DNA from: Planctomycetaceae bacterium
Lineage (GTDB): Bacteria > Planctomycetota > Planctomycetia > Pirellulales > Thermoguttaceae
Direction of reading: 5' to 3'
Assembly (NCBI GenBank): GCA_031261125.1
Contig: JAISJZ010000182.1
Location: forward strand, 1 to 13,939
DNA: 13,939 nucleotides
Below the pieces are notes generated by a model. The model was not told the DNA's origin. It saw only the letters and a list, made by a program, of their open reading frames with translations, and searched no databases. Below are positions 1-6,584 of this stretch, in pieces; position 1 is the first letter of the stretch, and each line of letters begins with the position of its first letter. The position numbers were made by a program, and so were the translations under genes.

Positions 1-367
1 AATTCCGGCGAATCACAGGATTGTTTTCGTATTCCGTCCAAGGTCCCTCCAACTTGTCGGCATACGCCAAAGCAATTTCCGCCGGAGTATCGTGTGCAGC
101 ATAGTACATATAATACTTGCCGAGCGGTTTTTCAAAGTGTTCATACGCCTTGAACACGCCGACGAAGCAAATATCGTCGTGCGGCTTGAATTTCAGATTC
201 TCGTATCCGAGAACAATTCCTTTGTACTCGAATTGAGGAAATTCCGGCAAAAGTTTGGCGGTGCTTTCAACATCCTTCACCGGACCGTCCAACGAATCAG
301 CAGCATAGAGAAGCCCTAATGTCAAAGTGAAAACAAAGATAATCGCCATAAATAGTTTGCAAGTCAT
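1..367 (-). CDS. Secreted glycoside-hydrolase-like beta-propeller protein, N-terminal part
   Basis: Open minus-strand frame of 122 codons from ATG at 365-367 that runs off the left edge, so only the N-terminus is present. It begins with a signal peptide (MTCKLFMAIIFVFTLTLGLL, then YAAD), so the product is exported. The mature part has KGIVLGYENLKFKP, then YYMYYAAHD (about residues 84-92) and IALAYADKLEGPWTEYENNP (about 97-116). The pattern 'YYMYYA..., LAYADsLdGPWtey..NPvi' is typical of five-bladed beta-propeller glycosidases and their relatives (GH43/GH32/GH130-like proteins acting on plant or algal polysaccharides). Catalytic acids lie mostly beyond the part visible here, so neither family nor substrate can be fixed. 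The start is well supported: AAGGAGGA lies at 378-385 (minus), 10 nt from ATG, and an extended -10 lies further upstream. It is separated from the CvpA-like gene by 347 nt and probably has its own promoter. The reading frame is secure; the enzyme class is an inference from short motifs. Confidence 0.7.
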   Translation of the reverse strand, partial: MTCKLFMAIIFVFTLTLGLLYAADSLDGPVKDVESTAKLLPEFPQFEYKGIVLGYENLKFKPHDDICFVGVFKAYEHFEKPLGKYYMYYAAHDTPAEIALAYADKLEGPWTEYENNPVIRRN

Positions 368-401
368 CTGCGAAGTATCCTCCTTCAAAATGGATGTTAA
401 T

Positions 402-410
402 ATTATAGCA
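402..410 (-). promoter_or_regulatory. Extended -10 promoter for the glycosidase-like gene
   Basis: On the minus strand the sequence TGCTATAAT (410 down to 402) is an exact extended -10 element (TGn followed by TATAAT). The -10 is about 35 nt upstream of the ATG at 367, leaving room for a start near 395 and a short leader with the strong AAGGAGGA ribosome site. No good -35 is seen at 17 nt, which is tolerated by extended -10 promoters. This is an inference from consensus only. Confidence 0.5.
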
Positions 411-415
411 ATAAT

Positions 416-660
416 TCAAGGGAGCAACACACATCGCGGTTTGTCAACAACAACATCATACGTCGTTGTCCCGTCGGGTTTGACTTCAAAGGTGAGGTCG
501 GTCGTCGAAGGCGAACAAAACCTCGGTGACTCACGGTTGAACGGTTCAGGTCAAAACGAAATACAACTCTTGTATCGTTTGACTGATGAAGAGATACGAG
601 GGATTGCCCAAGGCGTAATCCCAAACAGGCGGTCGGCAATGCAAAGTCAGAAAATTACTT
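416..660 (-). other. Gene-poor stretch, possible decayed coding remnant
   Basis: The 347 nt between the glycosidase-like start (367) and the CvpA-like stop (715) hold no convincing intact gene. On the minus strand, one frame reads IADRLFGITPWAIPRISSSV, then reaches a TGA, then continues PEPFNRESPRFCSPSTTDLT and FEVKPDGTTTYDVVVDKPR, and stops at TGA 416-418. The last piece looks like real protein (PDGTTTYDVVVD). A second minus frame is open from about 639 to 403 using only a TTG start, and a plus frame is open across 327-662. None has a ribosome site or a recognisable domain. Openness in several frames fits a broken gene, a dispersed repeat or a structured RNA about equally well. No function is assigned. 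Confidence 0.25.
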
Positions 661-680
661 AATCCAAAATTCAAAAATCT

Positions 681-698
681 AAAAAACGTTAGAACGTT
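681..698 (-). terminator. Weak hairpin plus T-tract after the CvpA-like gene
   Basis: Read on the minus strand, about 17 nt past the CvpA-like stop, AACGT-TCTA-ACGTT forms a 5-bp stem (698-694 with 689-685). It is followed at once by a run of T (TTTTTAGATTTTTG). The U-rich tail is good but the stem is short and AT-rich, so termination may be partial. A second small inverted repeat, GGTAA (704-708) with TTACC (715-719), overlaps the stop codon just before it. Confidence 0.35.
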
Positions 699-714
699 GA
701 CGTGGTAAAGTATA

Positions 715-1338
715 TTACCGGCGGGGCGGAATAGTTCCTTCGTAAAACAGCGAACCGTCGGATTTTGTTACGCTCTTCCAAATCGCCTTCCGGCGTTCAA
801 GGTGCCGCTGCCGGAAATTGCCGCCTTGGTCAAACTGCTGCGGCTTCGTGAATGACGATAAATTGCCCGCCGATAAAATTCTCAACGCCTTGATTTGTAT
901 TGAATCGGACGCAACTGTCGCATCATTTTTATCGCCGACTCCGGCTAAATCCACCGTGAAGAGGAAAAAACCGTATAGAACTATAAACATCGCACCGAGA
1001 GCAAGCGCATTGCCCCCTTGTTCAATGGGTTCGGCAAACTTCACTTTGACACGGGACGCAAGCCGGACTATTTCCATCAGAATTGCCAGTGTCAAAACAA
1101 AGATTGCCCAAACGGCGACGGTATCGCTCAAATAGAGCATAGCCGGTATCTGTTTAGACAACAGTTCGGCAACGTCTTCCCACCATCCTACGGCAACGAG
1201 AGCGGAGAAACATAGCGCACCGGCACCAAGAACGTTGCCCCAAAATCCTTCTTTCCAGCGGAAACCGAAAAGAGCGGCGGCAATCGCCAGCGGTACACCG
1301 TATAAAAATCCCTGATAAAGTATTTGAGGTACTGTCAT
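715..1338 (-). CDS. CvpA-like four-helix inner-membrane protein
   Basis: A 207-residue integral membrane protein. Four hydrophobic segments are visible at about 8-26, 34-52, 73-92 and 111-131, followed by a polar tail (135-207) ending in KSDGSLFYEGTIPPRR. Four helices over about 130 residues, a polar loop with GWWEDVAELL after helix 2, and ASRVKVKFAEPIEQGG before helix 4 match the layout of CvpA-family proteins as found in planctomycetes. E. coli CvpA is needed for colicin V export and envelope functions, but its biochemical role is unclear, so none is assigned here. The start ATG lies 8 nt after the stop of the GspE-like gene. The ribosome site AGGA (1345-1348) overlaps that stop codon (TAG at 1347-1349), which suggests coupled translation. 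The polar tail is longer than in a minimal CvpA. The membrane topology is clear; family membership is a recognition from pattern, not a search. Confidence 0.6.
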   Translation of the reverse strand: MTVPQILYQGFLYGVPLAIAAALFGFRWKEGFWGNVLGAGALCFSALVAVGWWEDVAELLSKQIPAMLYLSDTVAVWAIFVLTLAILMEIVRLASRVKVKFAEPIEQGGNALALGAMFIVLYGFFLFTVDLAGVGDKNDATVASDSIQIKALRILSAGNLSSFTKPQQFDQGGNFRQRHLERRKAIWKSVTKSDGSLFYEGTIPPRR

Positions 1339-1346
1339 TGGAAATC

Positions 1347-3143
1347 CTACATTTTCATAATGCGTGAAAATTCTTCAACCGTCGTTTCACCGTTAATAAG
1401 CAAGTTAATGCCTTCGTACATAAAACCGGTCTGTCCTTCTTTAACAAACTGTTGCCGAATCAGTTGCGGATTCGGATTTGCCAAAATCAATTCCCGAACG
1501 GCATCCGAAAGAACGAGCAGTTCAAACATTGCCGTCCGACCGTAATAACCGACACCGTTGCACCGCGGACAAACACCGCGCTTGCGTTCCTCTGCTTCTG
1601 TCGGTAACGGCGTACGCTTGCGGTAAAATTCCTTCACCTGATTTTGCCGCAGCCCCAACTGCTGCAATAACTGCGGGGCGGGCTGATACGGTTCCTTACA
1701 TTCTGGGCAAAGTTTCCGAATCAACCGCTGGCAGATTGCGCTGTTTAATTTTTTTACAATCTCCTGCGGCGGAACACCATAAGACAACAGATGAAGAATT
1801 GCCTCTACTGCGTCTTTTGCCCGAATCATTGTAATAAACAACCGCTGTTTATCGACTTCCTGACAGCAAAGTTTCAGCACTTCAGGATTGCTCATATCCC
1901 TCACGAGCAAGCAATGCGGTTCCTTGAACAGAATGTCCGGCAGCACTTTCATCGGTGTTTCGCCCTTCGAGGAATCGTACAGCCCCGGAATGACATTTTC
2001 AATTTCTTCGCTTTGCGTCATAACATCTTCGACGTTAATCACATCCCGCGTGAACCGGTCGCTGGAACGCATAAATATATCAATAGAACTTCGCAGACCG
2101 TTTGCCGGCGGTGCGGAAACAATGAACAAACCCTGTTGGGTATTGAGTTGGGCTTTCAATTTGTTCTGTACTTCATCCCGCATACCGAGTGCCGTCAAGT
2201 CCTTGAACGGGACTTTTGAGGCGGTGAACTGCACCATCACGGCTTCGCCGGTCTTCGTTCCCTGCGTAATAAAATCAACATCGTATTTCGTTTTCTTTTT
2301 TCCGGCACCGATAAAGATACGGAACGTACCGCCCTGCCGCGACCGCCGGTCTGCCGGATTCGCCCCGATGAGTATCTTTGCCGATTCCAGCATTTCTTCC
2401 ATCGGGTCTTTGTTCTTATTTTTGTCGATAACCCGCGGCAGCGGTTCCAAGTCGAGCCAAACACCGTCCACCAGATGCCGGATGGCAGTACGTTCCGGCG
2501 TAAAATCGAACATCATTGATGTCGCCCGGCTTTTAACGGCATCGTACAAATGTTCCCGGAACAAGTTATATCCCGGTGCGTTTCGGGCGAGAATGAGCCG
2601 TCCTTGCAGTACTTTTGGGTCAATGTTTCTGCCTGTCGATTCCAGTTCAATCGGCGGACCGATTTGATATACTTGCCGCTGTTTGACTTTCATTTTCACG
2701 CCGATTTTATTCATTAGTGCCGCGAGAAGAAAGTGCAGATGTTCCGGCGTGAGAACCATTTCGTGCGGCGGAACCGTCTTATTCCGCTGCACAACATAAA
2801 CCAAAACGGGAACAACGCAGAGCAGTACGGTAACGGGAAACGCTGCCCAGAAAATCGGAACAAAGAACATTACAGTACCGATTCCTGCGTAGAGAACCAG
2901 ATAGACGGCGTTCATTGTTTCCCGGTTTTGTTTGTTCAGACGTTCCTGGTCGGCATTCATCCAACTTGCCCAGCCGGTCCAGATGACGAAGATGAGAATG
3001 TACAGCGGCAGTTTAACAGGGCTGAAATACCCGCCGGGACCCCACCAGCCCTCTGTGAGGATAGCGGGGGGACCGTCCTGTGCCATCAGCACATCGGCGA
3101 AGAACAAAAGGAATAATGCAGTAATGAAACAGCGTAAAAACAT
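1347..3143 (-). CDS. GspE/PilB-like protein with N-terminal membrane region and degenerate ATPase site
   Basis: A 598-residue protein. Residues 1-21 resemble a signal sequence. Hydrophobic stretches at about 45-61, 78-99 and 101-118 anchor it in the membrane. A GspE/PilB N2-like part follows (about 185-310), then the secretion-ATPase core (about 315-480). The C-terminal zinc motif is intact: C479-x2-C482 and C525-x2-C528, followed by GVGYYGRTAMFELL, as in PilB/GspE. The ATPase motifs are not intact. At the Walker A position SAPPANGLRSS (343-353) replaces GPTGSGKTT, with Leu350 and Arg351 at the Lys and Thr/Ser positions. Walker B is LLVRDMSNPE (412-421) instead of ILVGEIRDPE. The His box is TMIRAKDA (438-445), with Arg441 in place of His. 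Only the Asp-box-like VED (371-373) remains. It is therefore unlikely to hydrolyse ATP in the usual way and may be a scaffold. There is no clear ribosome site at this start, which is chosen because it supplies the signal-like sequence. The gene lies 40 nt after aspartate kinase and 8 nt before the CvpA-like gene, with no pilus or pseudopilin gene in the window. Confidence 0.75.
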   Translation of the reverse strand: MFLRCFITALFLLFFADVLMAQDGPPAILTEGWWGPGGYFSPVKLPLYILIFVIWTGWASWMNADQERLNKQNRETMNAVYLVLYAGIGTVMFFVPIFWAAFPVTVLLCVVPVLVYVVQRNKTVPPHEMVLTPEHLHFLLAALMNKIGVKMKVKQRQVYQIGPPIELESTGRNIDPKVLQGRLILARNAPGYNLFREHLYDAVKSRATSMMFDFTPERTAIRHLVDGVWLDLEPLPRVIDKNKNKDPMEEMLESAKILIGANPADRRSRQGGTFRIFIGAGKKKTKYDVDFITQGTKTGEAVMVQFTASKVPFKDLTALGMRDEVQNKLKAQLNTQQGLFIVSAPPANGLRSSIDIFMRSSDRFTRDVINVEDVMTQSEEIENVIPGLYDSSKGETPMKVLPDILFKEPHCLLVRDMSNPEVLKLCCQEVDKQRLFITMIRAKDAVEAILHLLSYGVPPQEIVKKLNSAICQRLIRKLCPECKEPYQPAPQLLQQLGLRQNQVKEFYRKRTPLPTEAEERKRGVCPRCNGVGYYGRTAMFELLVLSDAVRELILANPNPQLIRQQFVKEGQTGFMYEGINLLINGETTVEEFSRIMKM

Positions 3144-3149
3144 CGGGAA

Positions 3150-3162
3150 CTTAATTATTAAG
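3150..3162. repeat. 13-nt perfect palindrome upstream of the GspE-like gene
   Basis: CTTAATTATTAAG has 6-nt arms around a single central base and begins 7 nt before the start codon of the GspE-like gene, within the 40-nt gap after aspartate kinase. It could be an operator, but an AT-rich palindrome of this size can arise by chance. Confidence 0.25.
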
Positions 3163-3183
3163 CGGCGATAAACACACAGGGTA

Positions 3184-4956
3184 CTATATCATATCCTTCG
3201 CAAACTCGGTTTTCAACAGTTCCAACCCGCGGCTGCCGTTGGCATCGTCAACCGTAATGGCAATGCTCCGTTCACTGGTACTGATGACATTGACGTTGAT
3301 TCCGCCGTCGGCAAGGGTCTTGAACATTCGGTACGCCAAGCCGGTGTGCGACCGCAAGCCCGTTCCGCGGACGGATAAAATCGCCACCGCCGGATTGTAC
3401 TTCGGGTCGCCGCTCTTCCACTGTACGGTCAGCGTCTTCGATACTGCCAGTGCCTTGTCCAGTACGTTCCGCGGCACCGTGAATGAGATGACCGCTTTGC
3501 CCGCTTTGCCGCAACTCTGAACAATCATATCGACAACGACACCGGCATCGGCAATCGTCTTGAACAACACCGATGCAATTCCCGGCTGGTCGGGTATGCT
3601 GCTTAACGTAATTCTCGACTGCTGCCGGTCAAGGTGAATTCCCTCAATAAGAATTTCTTCCATACCGGATAGCCGAGACAATGCCTGACCGGTTAACGTC
3701 GGCACTTGCCCCCCGTTAGCCGGGTGCGATAACACCCCGTCAGCCGGTTCCTTTTGTAATTCAAACGTTGAATGAACTGCCCGAAGCGTTTCCGTGGCAT
3801 CAGGCAGCGAAACAAGCGTCGAAATTTTTATCTCGCTTGTTGTTATCATACTGATATTGATGCCTTTTTCGCTGATGGCTTGGAACATTTTTTGGGCAAC
3901 GCCGCCCTGCTGTTCCATTCCCAAGCCGACCGCCGAAACTTTCGCAACGTTTTCTTCGTAGTCAACACGTTCGGCACCGACTTCCGCCAGCGATGTTTCG
4001 AGAACTTCGAGCGTTGCCGCTAAATCCGCCGCCGGTACAGTGAACGATAAATCCGTTTTACCGTCCGTGCCGATGTTTTGGACAATCATATCTGTCGCCA
4101 CTTTGGCGGCGGCAATTTTCGCAAAGATTTTCATTGCGTTACCCGGCTTGTCGGGAACGGCAATGAGCGTCAATCGGGCTTCGTTCTTCGCCAAGGCGCA
4201 GCCGGTAACCGGTGCGCTGCTCTCGGAATTGCCCGAAATGAGCGACCCCGGAACGTCCGAAAAGGAACTGCGGACTTGCACGTTCACGCCGAACTTCTTG
4301 GCGAACTCAATCGACCGGCTGTGCATCACTCCGGCACCGAGCGAAGCCAATTCGAGCATTTCATCGTAGGAAATGCGGTTAACCTTCCGTGCTTCGGCAA
4401 TGAGCCGCGGGTCGGTGGTGTAAACGCCGTCAACGTCGGTATAGATTTCACATTCGTCGGCACGCAGTGCCGCCGCCAACGCCACTGCTGATGTATCAGA
4501 ACCGCCGCGACCGAGTGTCGTAATGTTGCCGTCGTCATCAATACCCTGAAACCCGGCGGCAATCACGATTTTTCCATCGTTAAGAGCCGCTTTCATTCTG
4601 TCCGTGCTGATGGATTTTATTCGGGCTTTCATAAACGAATTATCGGTATGAATCCCGATTTGCGCACCGGTCATACTGACGGCCTTGTGTCCGAACGCTT
4701 CGATGGCAATCGCCAGCAGAGCAATCGTTACCTGTTCGCCGCTGGACATCAGCATATCCATTTCACGGTTTGAAGGTCGGTCAGAAATCTGTTTGGCAAG
4801 CGAAATCAAATGGTCGGTTGTTTTTCCCATTGCGGAAACAACGACGACGACCTGATTGCCGGCTTGGACGGCACGGATTGCCTTTCGGGCAGCGTTCTTA
4901 ATTTTTTCAGGGTCGGCGACGCTGGTTCCGCCGAATTTTTGAACAATGAGCGGCAT
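3184..4956 (-). CDS. lysC: Aspartate kinase with four ACT domains
   Basis: A 590-residue aspartokinase, which phosphorylates L-aspartate in the first step to lysine, threonine, methionine and diaminopimelate. The kinase domain (about 1-240) carries KFGGTSV (7-13, ATP/aspartate site), SSGEQ (71-75), GFQG (135-138), GRGGSDTSA (149-157) and YTDVDGVYTTDPR (172-184), all canonical. After it come two ACT pairs: about 262-330 and 338-405, then 447-515 and 524-590. The repeated signatures include PDKPG/PDQPG, DMIVQ, ITTSE (371-375) and STSERS (559-564). Most bacterial aspartokinases are about 400-450 residues with one pair. The doubled pair is known from cyanobacteria and is, to my recollection, usual in planctomycetes, so it is not a fusion artefact. 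The start at MPLIVQKFGG is fixed by the conserved N-terminus, although there is no strong ribosome site just upstream. A promoter and an inverted repeat lie in the 173-nt gap before it. It is probably the first gene of a unit continuing into the GspE-like and CvpA-like genes. Confidence 0.95.
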   Translation of the reverse strand: MPLIVQKFGGTSVADPEKIKNAARKAIRAVQAGNQVVVVVSAMGKTTDHLISLAKQISDRPSNREMDMLMSSGEQVTIALLAIAIEAFGHKAVSMTGAQIGIHTDNSFMKARIKSISTDRMKAALNDGKIVIAAGFQGIDDDGNITTLGRGGSDTSAVALAAALRADECEIYTDVDGVYTTDPRLIAEARKVNRISYDEMLELASLGAGVMHSRSIEFAKKFGVNVQVRSSFSDVPGSLISGNSESSAPVTGCALAKNEARLTLIAVPDKPGNAMKIFAKIAAAKVATDMIVQNIGTDGKTDLSFTVPAADLAATLEVLETSLAEVGAERVDYEENVAKVSAVGLGMEQQGGVAQKMFQAISEKGINISMITTSEIKISTLVSLPDATETLRAVHSTFELQKEPADGVLSHPANGGQVPTLTGQALSRLSGMEEILIEGIHLDRQQSRITLSSIPDQPGIASVLFKTIADAGVVVDMIVQSCGKAGKAVISFTVPRNVLDKALAVSKTLTVQWKSGDPKYNPAVAILSVRGTGLRSHTGLAYRMFKTLADGGINVNVISTSERSIAITVDDANGSRGLELLKTEFAKDMI

Positions 4957-4993
4957 TGAAATAACAAAAAGTGAGCCATTGTCCCTTGGGACG

Positions 4994-5030
4994 GGTAAAA
5001 CGGTACATCGCTAATTATTACCATTTTACC
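4994..5030. repeat. 12-bp inverted repeat in the aspartate kinase promoter/leader
   Basis: GGTAAAACGGTA (4994-5005) and TACCATTTTACC (5019-5030) are inverted with one mismatch around a 13-nt loop. An alternative pairing extends into the adjacent GTTTT. On the minus strand the upstream arm contains the likely -10 hexamer and the downstream arm lies near the transcript start, about 40 nt before the ATG. That position fits an operator or a leader hairpin for aspartate kinase. No T-tract follows on the minus strand, so it is not a standard terminator in the gene direction. On the plus strand it is followed by GTTTTTG, but no plus gene ends here. Confidence 0.5.
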
Positions 5031-5052
5031 GTTTTTGTAAATAGACGGGCAA
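5023..5052 (-). promoter_or_regulatory. Candidate sigma-70-type promoter for aspartate kinase
   Basis: On the minus strand TTGCCC (5052-5047, 4 of 6 to consensus) and TAAAAT (5028-5023, 5 of 6) are separated by 18 nt. A start near 5016 would give a leader of about 60 nt. An alternative -35, TTTACA, lies nearby without a good -10 partner. This is inference from consensus only. Confidence 0.4.
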
Positions 5053-5129
5053 ACGGCTGCATTGCCGCATCCTCAAACAGCAGATAACGCGCCGTCAGCA
5101 TTAGTAATTCGGAAGCGTTTACCGGCTTG

Positions 5130-6356
5130 TTACGGTAAGCGTGCTGCCGCGGTTTTTTGTACCGAAACGCTCATTACGTCTAATTCGCCGGTTGCCACAG
5201 GAATTCCGATGAGCAGAACCGCCTCACTCGTTTCTGGCTTGATGTCGATTTCCTGCGAAACATTCTGCCAATCAAACGTGCCGGTACAGCGTCCGAACGG
5301 CACTTCGGCTATGACGTTCCGATTCTCGTCAAACTGCGTCAAATAACCGGTATGTGTCAGCACGGGTCCCTGTACCGCCCATATTTTCTTACCGCGGATG
5401 CGGTAGTCAATTTTAATTTTAGAGACACTTTGACCGTCAACGGCAAAACCTTGCAGCAATTGTGCCGATTCCTGCGGAGCAATGATTTTCTTTTGCAGCG
5501 GTTTAACACTCGTAAAATGCGCCGCTCCTGAAACAATCTTCACATTCCGGGCGTAATGCCAGCCGTCAGGCGTGCCGTCTTCCCGAACTTTGGCGAAATC
5601 CCCGCCGCGAATCGCCGGATTTTTGCCGTCCGGCTGAATCTGCCGCTTTGCCTCGGCTTCGCCGGTCATCGGAACAAACAACGCCGGAGTTAAATGTTCT
5701 TTGACAAGGGTTCCGTTCTGTTTTTTGCACAGATAGAACTGTTGCTGGAACCGTTCGCCGAGCGGAATGATCATTCGTCCGCCTTCTTTGAGTTGGTCAA
5801 TCAACGGCTGCGGTACGGATTCCGGCGAACACGTTACGATGATACTGTCGAACGGTGCCGCCTCCGCCCAACCCTTGTAGCCGTCGCCGATTTTAATGTG
5901 GACATTGTCCATTTTCAGCGTTTTGAGCAGTTGTTCGGCGGATTTGCCGAGCGGTTCGACAATTTCAATCGAATACACATCTTTGACGAGCAAACTCAAC
6001 ACCGCCGCCTGATACCCGCTGCCGGTGCCGATTTCAAGAACCTTATCCGCCGGTTTCGGGTCAAGTTGTTCCGTCATATAGGCAACGATGTACGGCGGCG
6101 AAATGGTTTGAGCATTGCCGATAGCAACCGCTTGGTCCCAATAGGCAAGTTGCTGCTGCGCCGCCGGCACAAATTGGTGCCGGGGAATCCGCCGTATTGC
6201 GTCAAGAACCCGTTCGTTTGTCAAACCGCCTTGCGGTACGAGCAGGTTATCGACCATTATTTTCGCCCGTTCGACAACAGGAAACTTCGGTGTTTCCGCC
6301 GCTTGAACAAGAGCAACAACGGAAAAAAACAGAAAAGAAATCAGAACAGACCGCAT
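5130..6356 (-). CDS. pcm: Secreted protein-L-isoaspartate O-methyltransferase with C-terminal beta-sandwich domain
   Basis: PCMT transfers a methyl group from S-adenosylmethionine to isoaspartyl residues of damaged proteins. From the chosen start, MRSVLISFLFFSVVALVQA is a signal peptide, so this copy acts outside the cytoplasm. The methyltransferase core (about 27-235) shows IPRHQFVP (57-64), AIGNAQTISPPYIVAYM (78-94), the SAM-binding LEIGTGSGYQAAVL (107-120), IGDGYKGW (156-163) and FDSIIVTCSPESVPQPLIDQ (169-188). After about 245 an extra 160 residues start with GGDFAKVREDGTPDGW (251-266) and look like a carbohydrate-binding-type beta-sandwich; ordinary PCMT is about 210 residues. The open frame extends up to 6419, but that first ATG lies inside the -35/-10 spacer of the promoter at 6404-6432, upstream of the predicted transcript start. 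ATG 6360-6362 (MPM) is also possible; 6354-6356 is preferred because GAG lies 6 nt before it. The final boundary of the sandwich domain is uncertain. Confidence 0.9.
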   Translation of the reverse strand: MRSVLISFLFFSVVALVQAAETPKFPVVERAKIMVDNLLVPQGGLTNERVLDAIRRIPRHQFVPAAQQQLAYWDQAVAIGNAQTISPPYIVAYMTEQLDPKPADKVLEIGTGSGYQAAVLSLLVKDVYSIEIVEPLGKSAEQLLKTLKMDNVHIKIGDGYKGWAEAAPFDSIIVTCSPESVPQPLIDQLKEGGRMIIPLGERFQQQFYLCKKQNGTLVKEHLTPALFVPMTGEAEAKRQIQPDGKNPAIRGGDFAKVREDGTPDGWHYARNVKIVSGAAHFTSVKPLQKKIIAPQESAQLLQGFAVDGQSVSKIKIDYRIRGKKIWAVQGPVLTHTGYLTQFDENRNVIAEVPFGRCTGTFDWQNVSQEIDIKPETSEAVLLIGIPVATGELDVMSVSVQKTAAARLP

Positions 6357-6403
6357 CGGCATCTCAATAAATAAATCCGCAGTAAGTAGGTCAAAACAGA
6401 AGT

Positions 6404-6432
6404 ACAATACCTTTTGCAAACGTTTTTGTCAA
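6404..6432 (-). promoter_or_regulatory. Sigma-70-type promoter for the PCMT gene
   Basis: On the minus strand a perfect -35 TTGACA (6432-6427) and a -10 TATTGT (6409-6404, 4 of 6) are spaced by exactly 17 nt. Transcription would start near 6397, about 40 nt before the signal-peptide start codon. This is the best consensus promoter in the window. Confidence 0.6.
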
Positions 6433-6543
6433 GAACACAAAAAAGGGATAATGTAACAAATGTTGCCAAATCGGTAACGGTTCGGCACCAGTGCTGTGAT
6501 ACACTGCTGACGTTCTTTACCAATCAGGCGGTGTAAAACATAG

Positions 6544-6564
6544 GGGAGGTTTTTAGAACCTCCC
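6544..6564 (-). terminator. Hairpin terminator after the BON-domain gene
   Basis: A perfect 8-bp GC-rich stem, GGGAGGTT (6544-6551) with AACCTCCC (6557-6564), encloses a 5-nt loop. It begins 20 nt after the stop of the BON gene. The T-tract on the minus strand is poor (CTATGTTTTAC), so strength is uncertain. It confirms that the TGA at 6585-6587 is a genuine gene end. Confidence 0.55.
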
Positions 6565-6584
6565 GCAGAATTTACGGACACCGG

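Noticed and set aside
327..662. 111-codon plus-strand frame as a gene
   Set aside because: No ribosome site and no recognisable domain. Its beginning overlaps the well-supported minus-strand glycosidase start and signal peptide.
4957..5024. Leader peptide gene before aspartate kinase, from a frame beginning MVIISDVPFY
   Set aside because: No run of regulatory amino acids (Lys, Thr, Met) and no ribosome site. It overlaps deep into the kinase gene in another frame.
6357..6419. Longer PCMT start at 6419
   Set aside because: The ATG lies within the spacer of a TTGACA-17-TATTGT promoter, upstream of the expected transcript start, and would bury the signal peptide.
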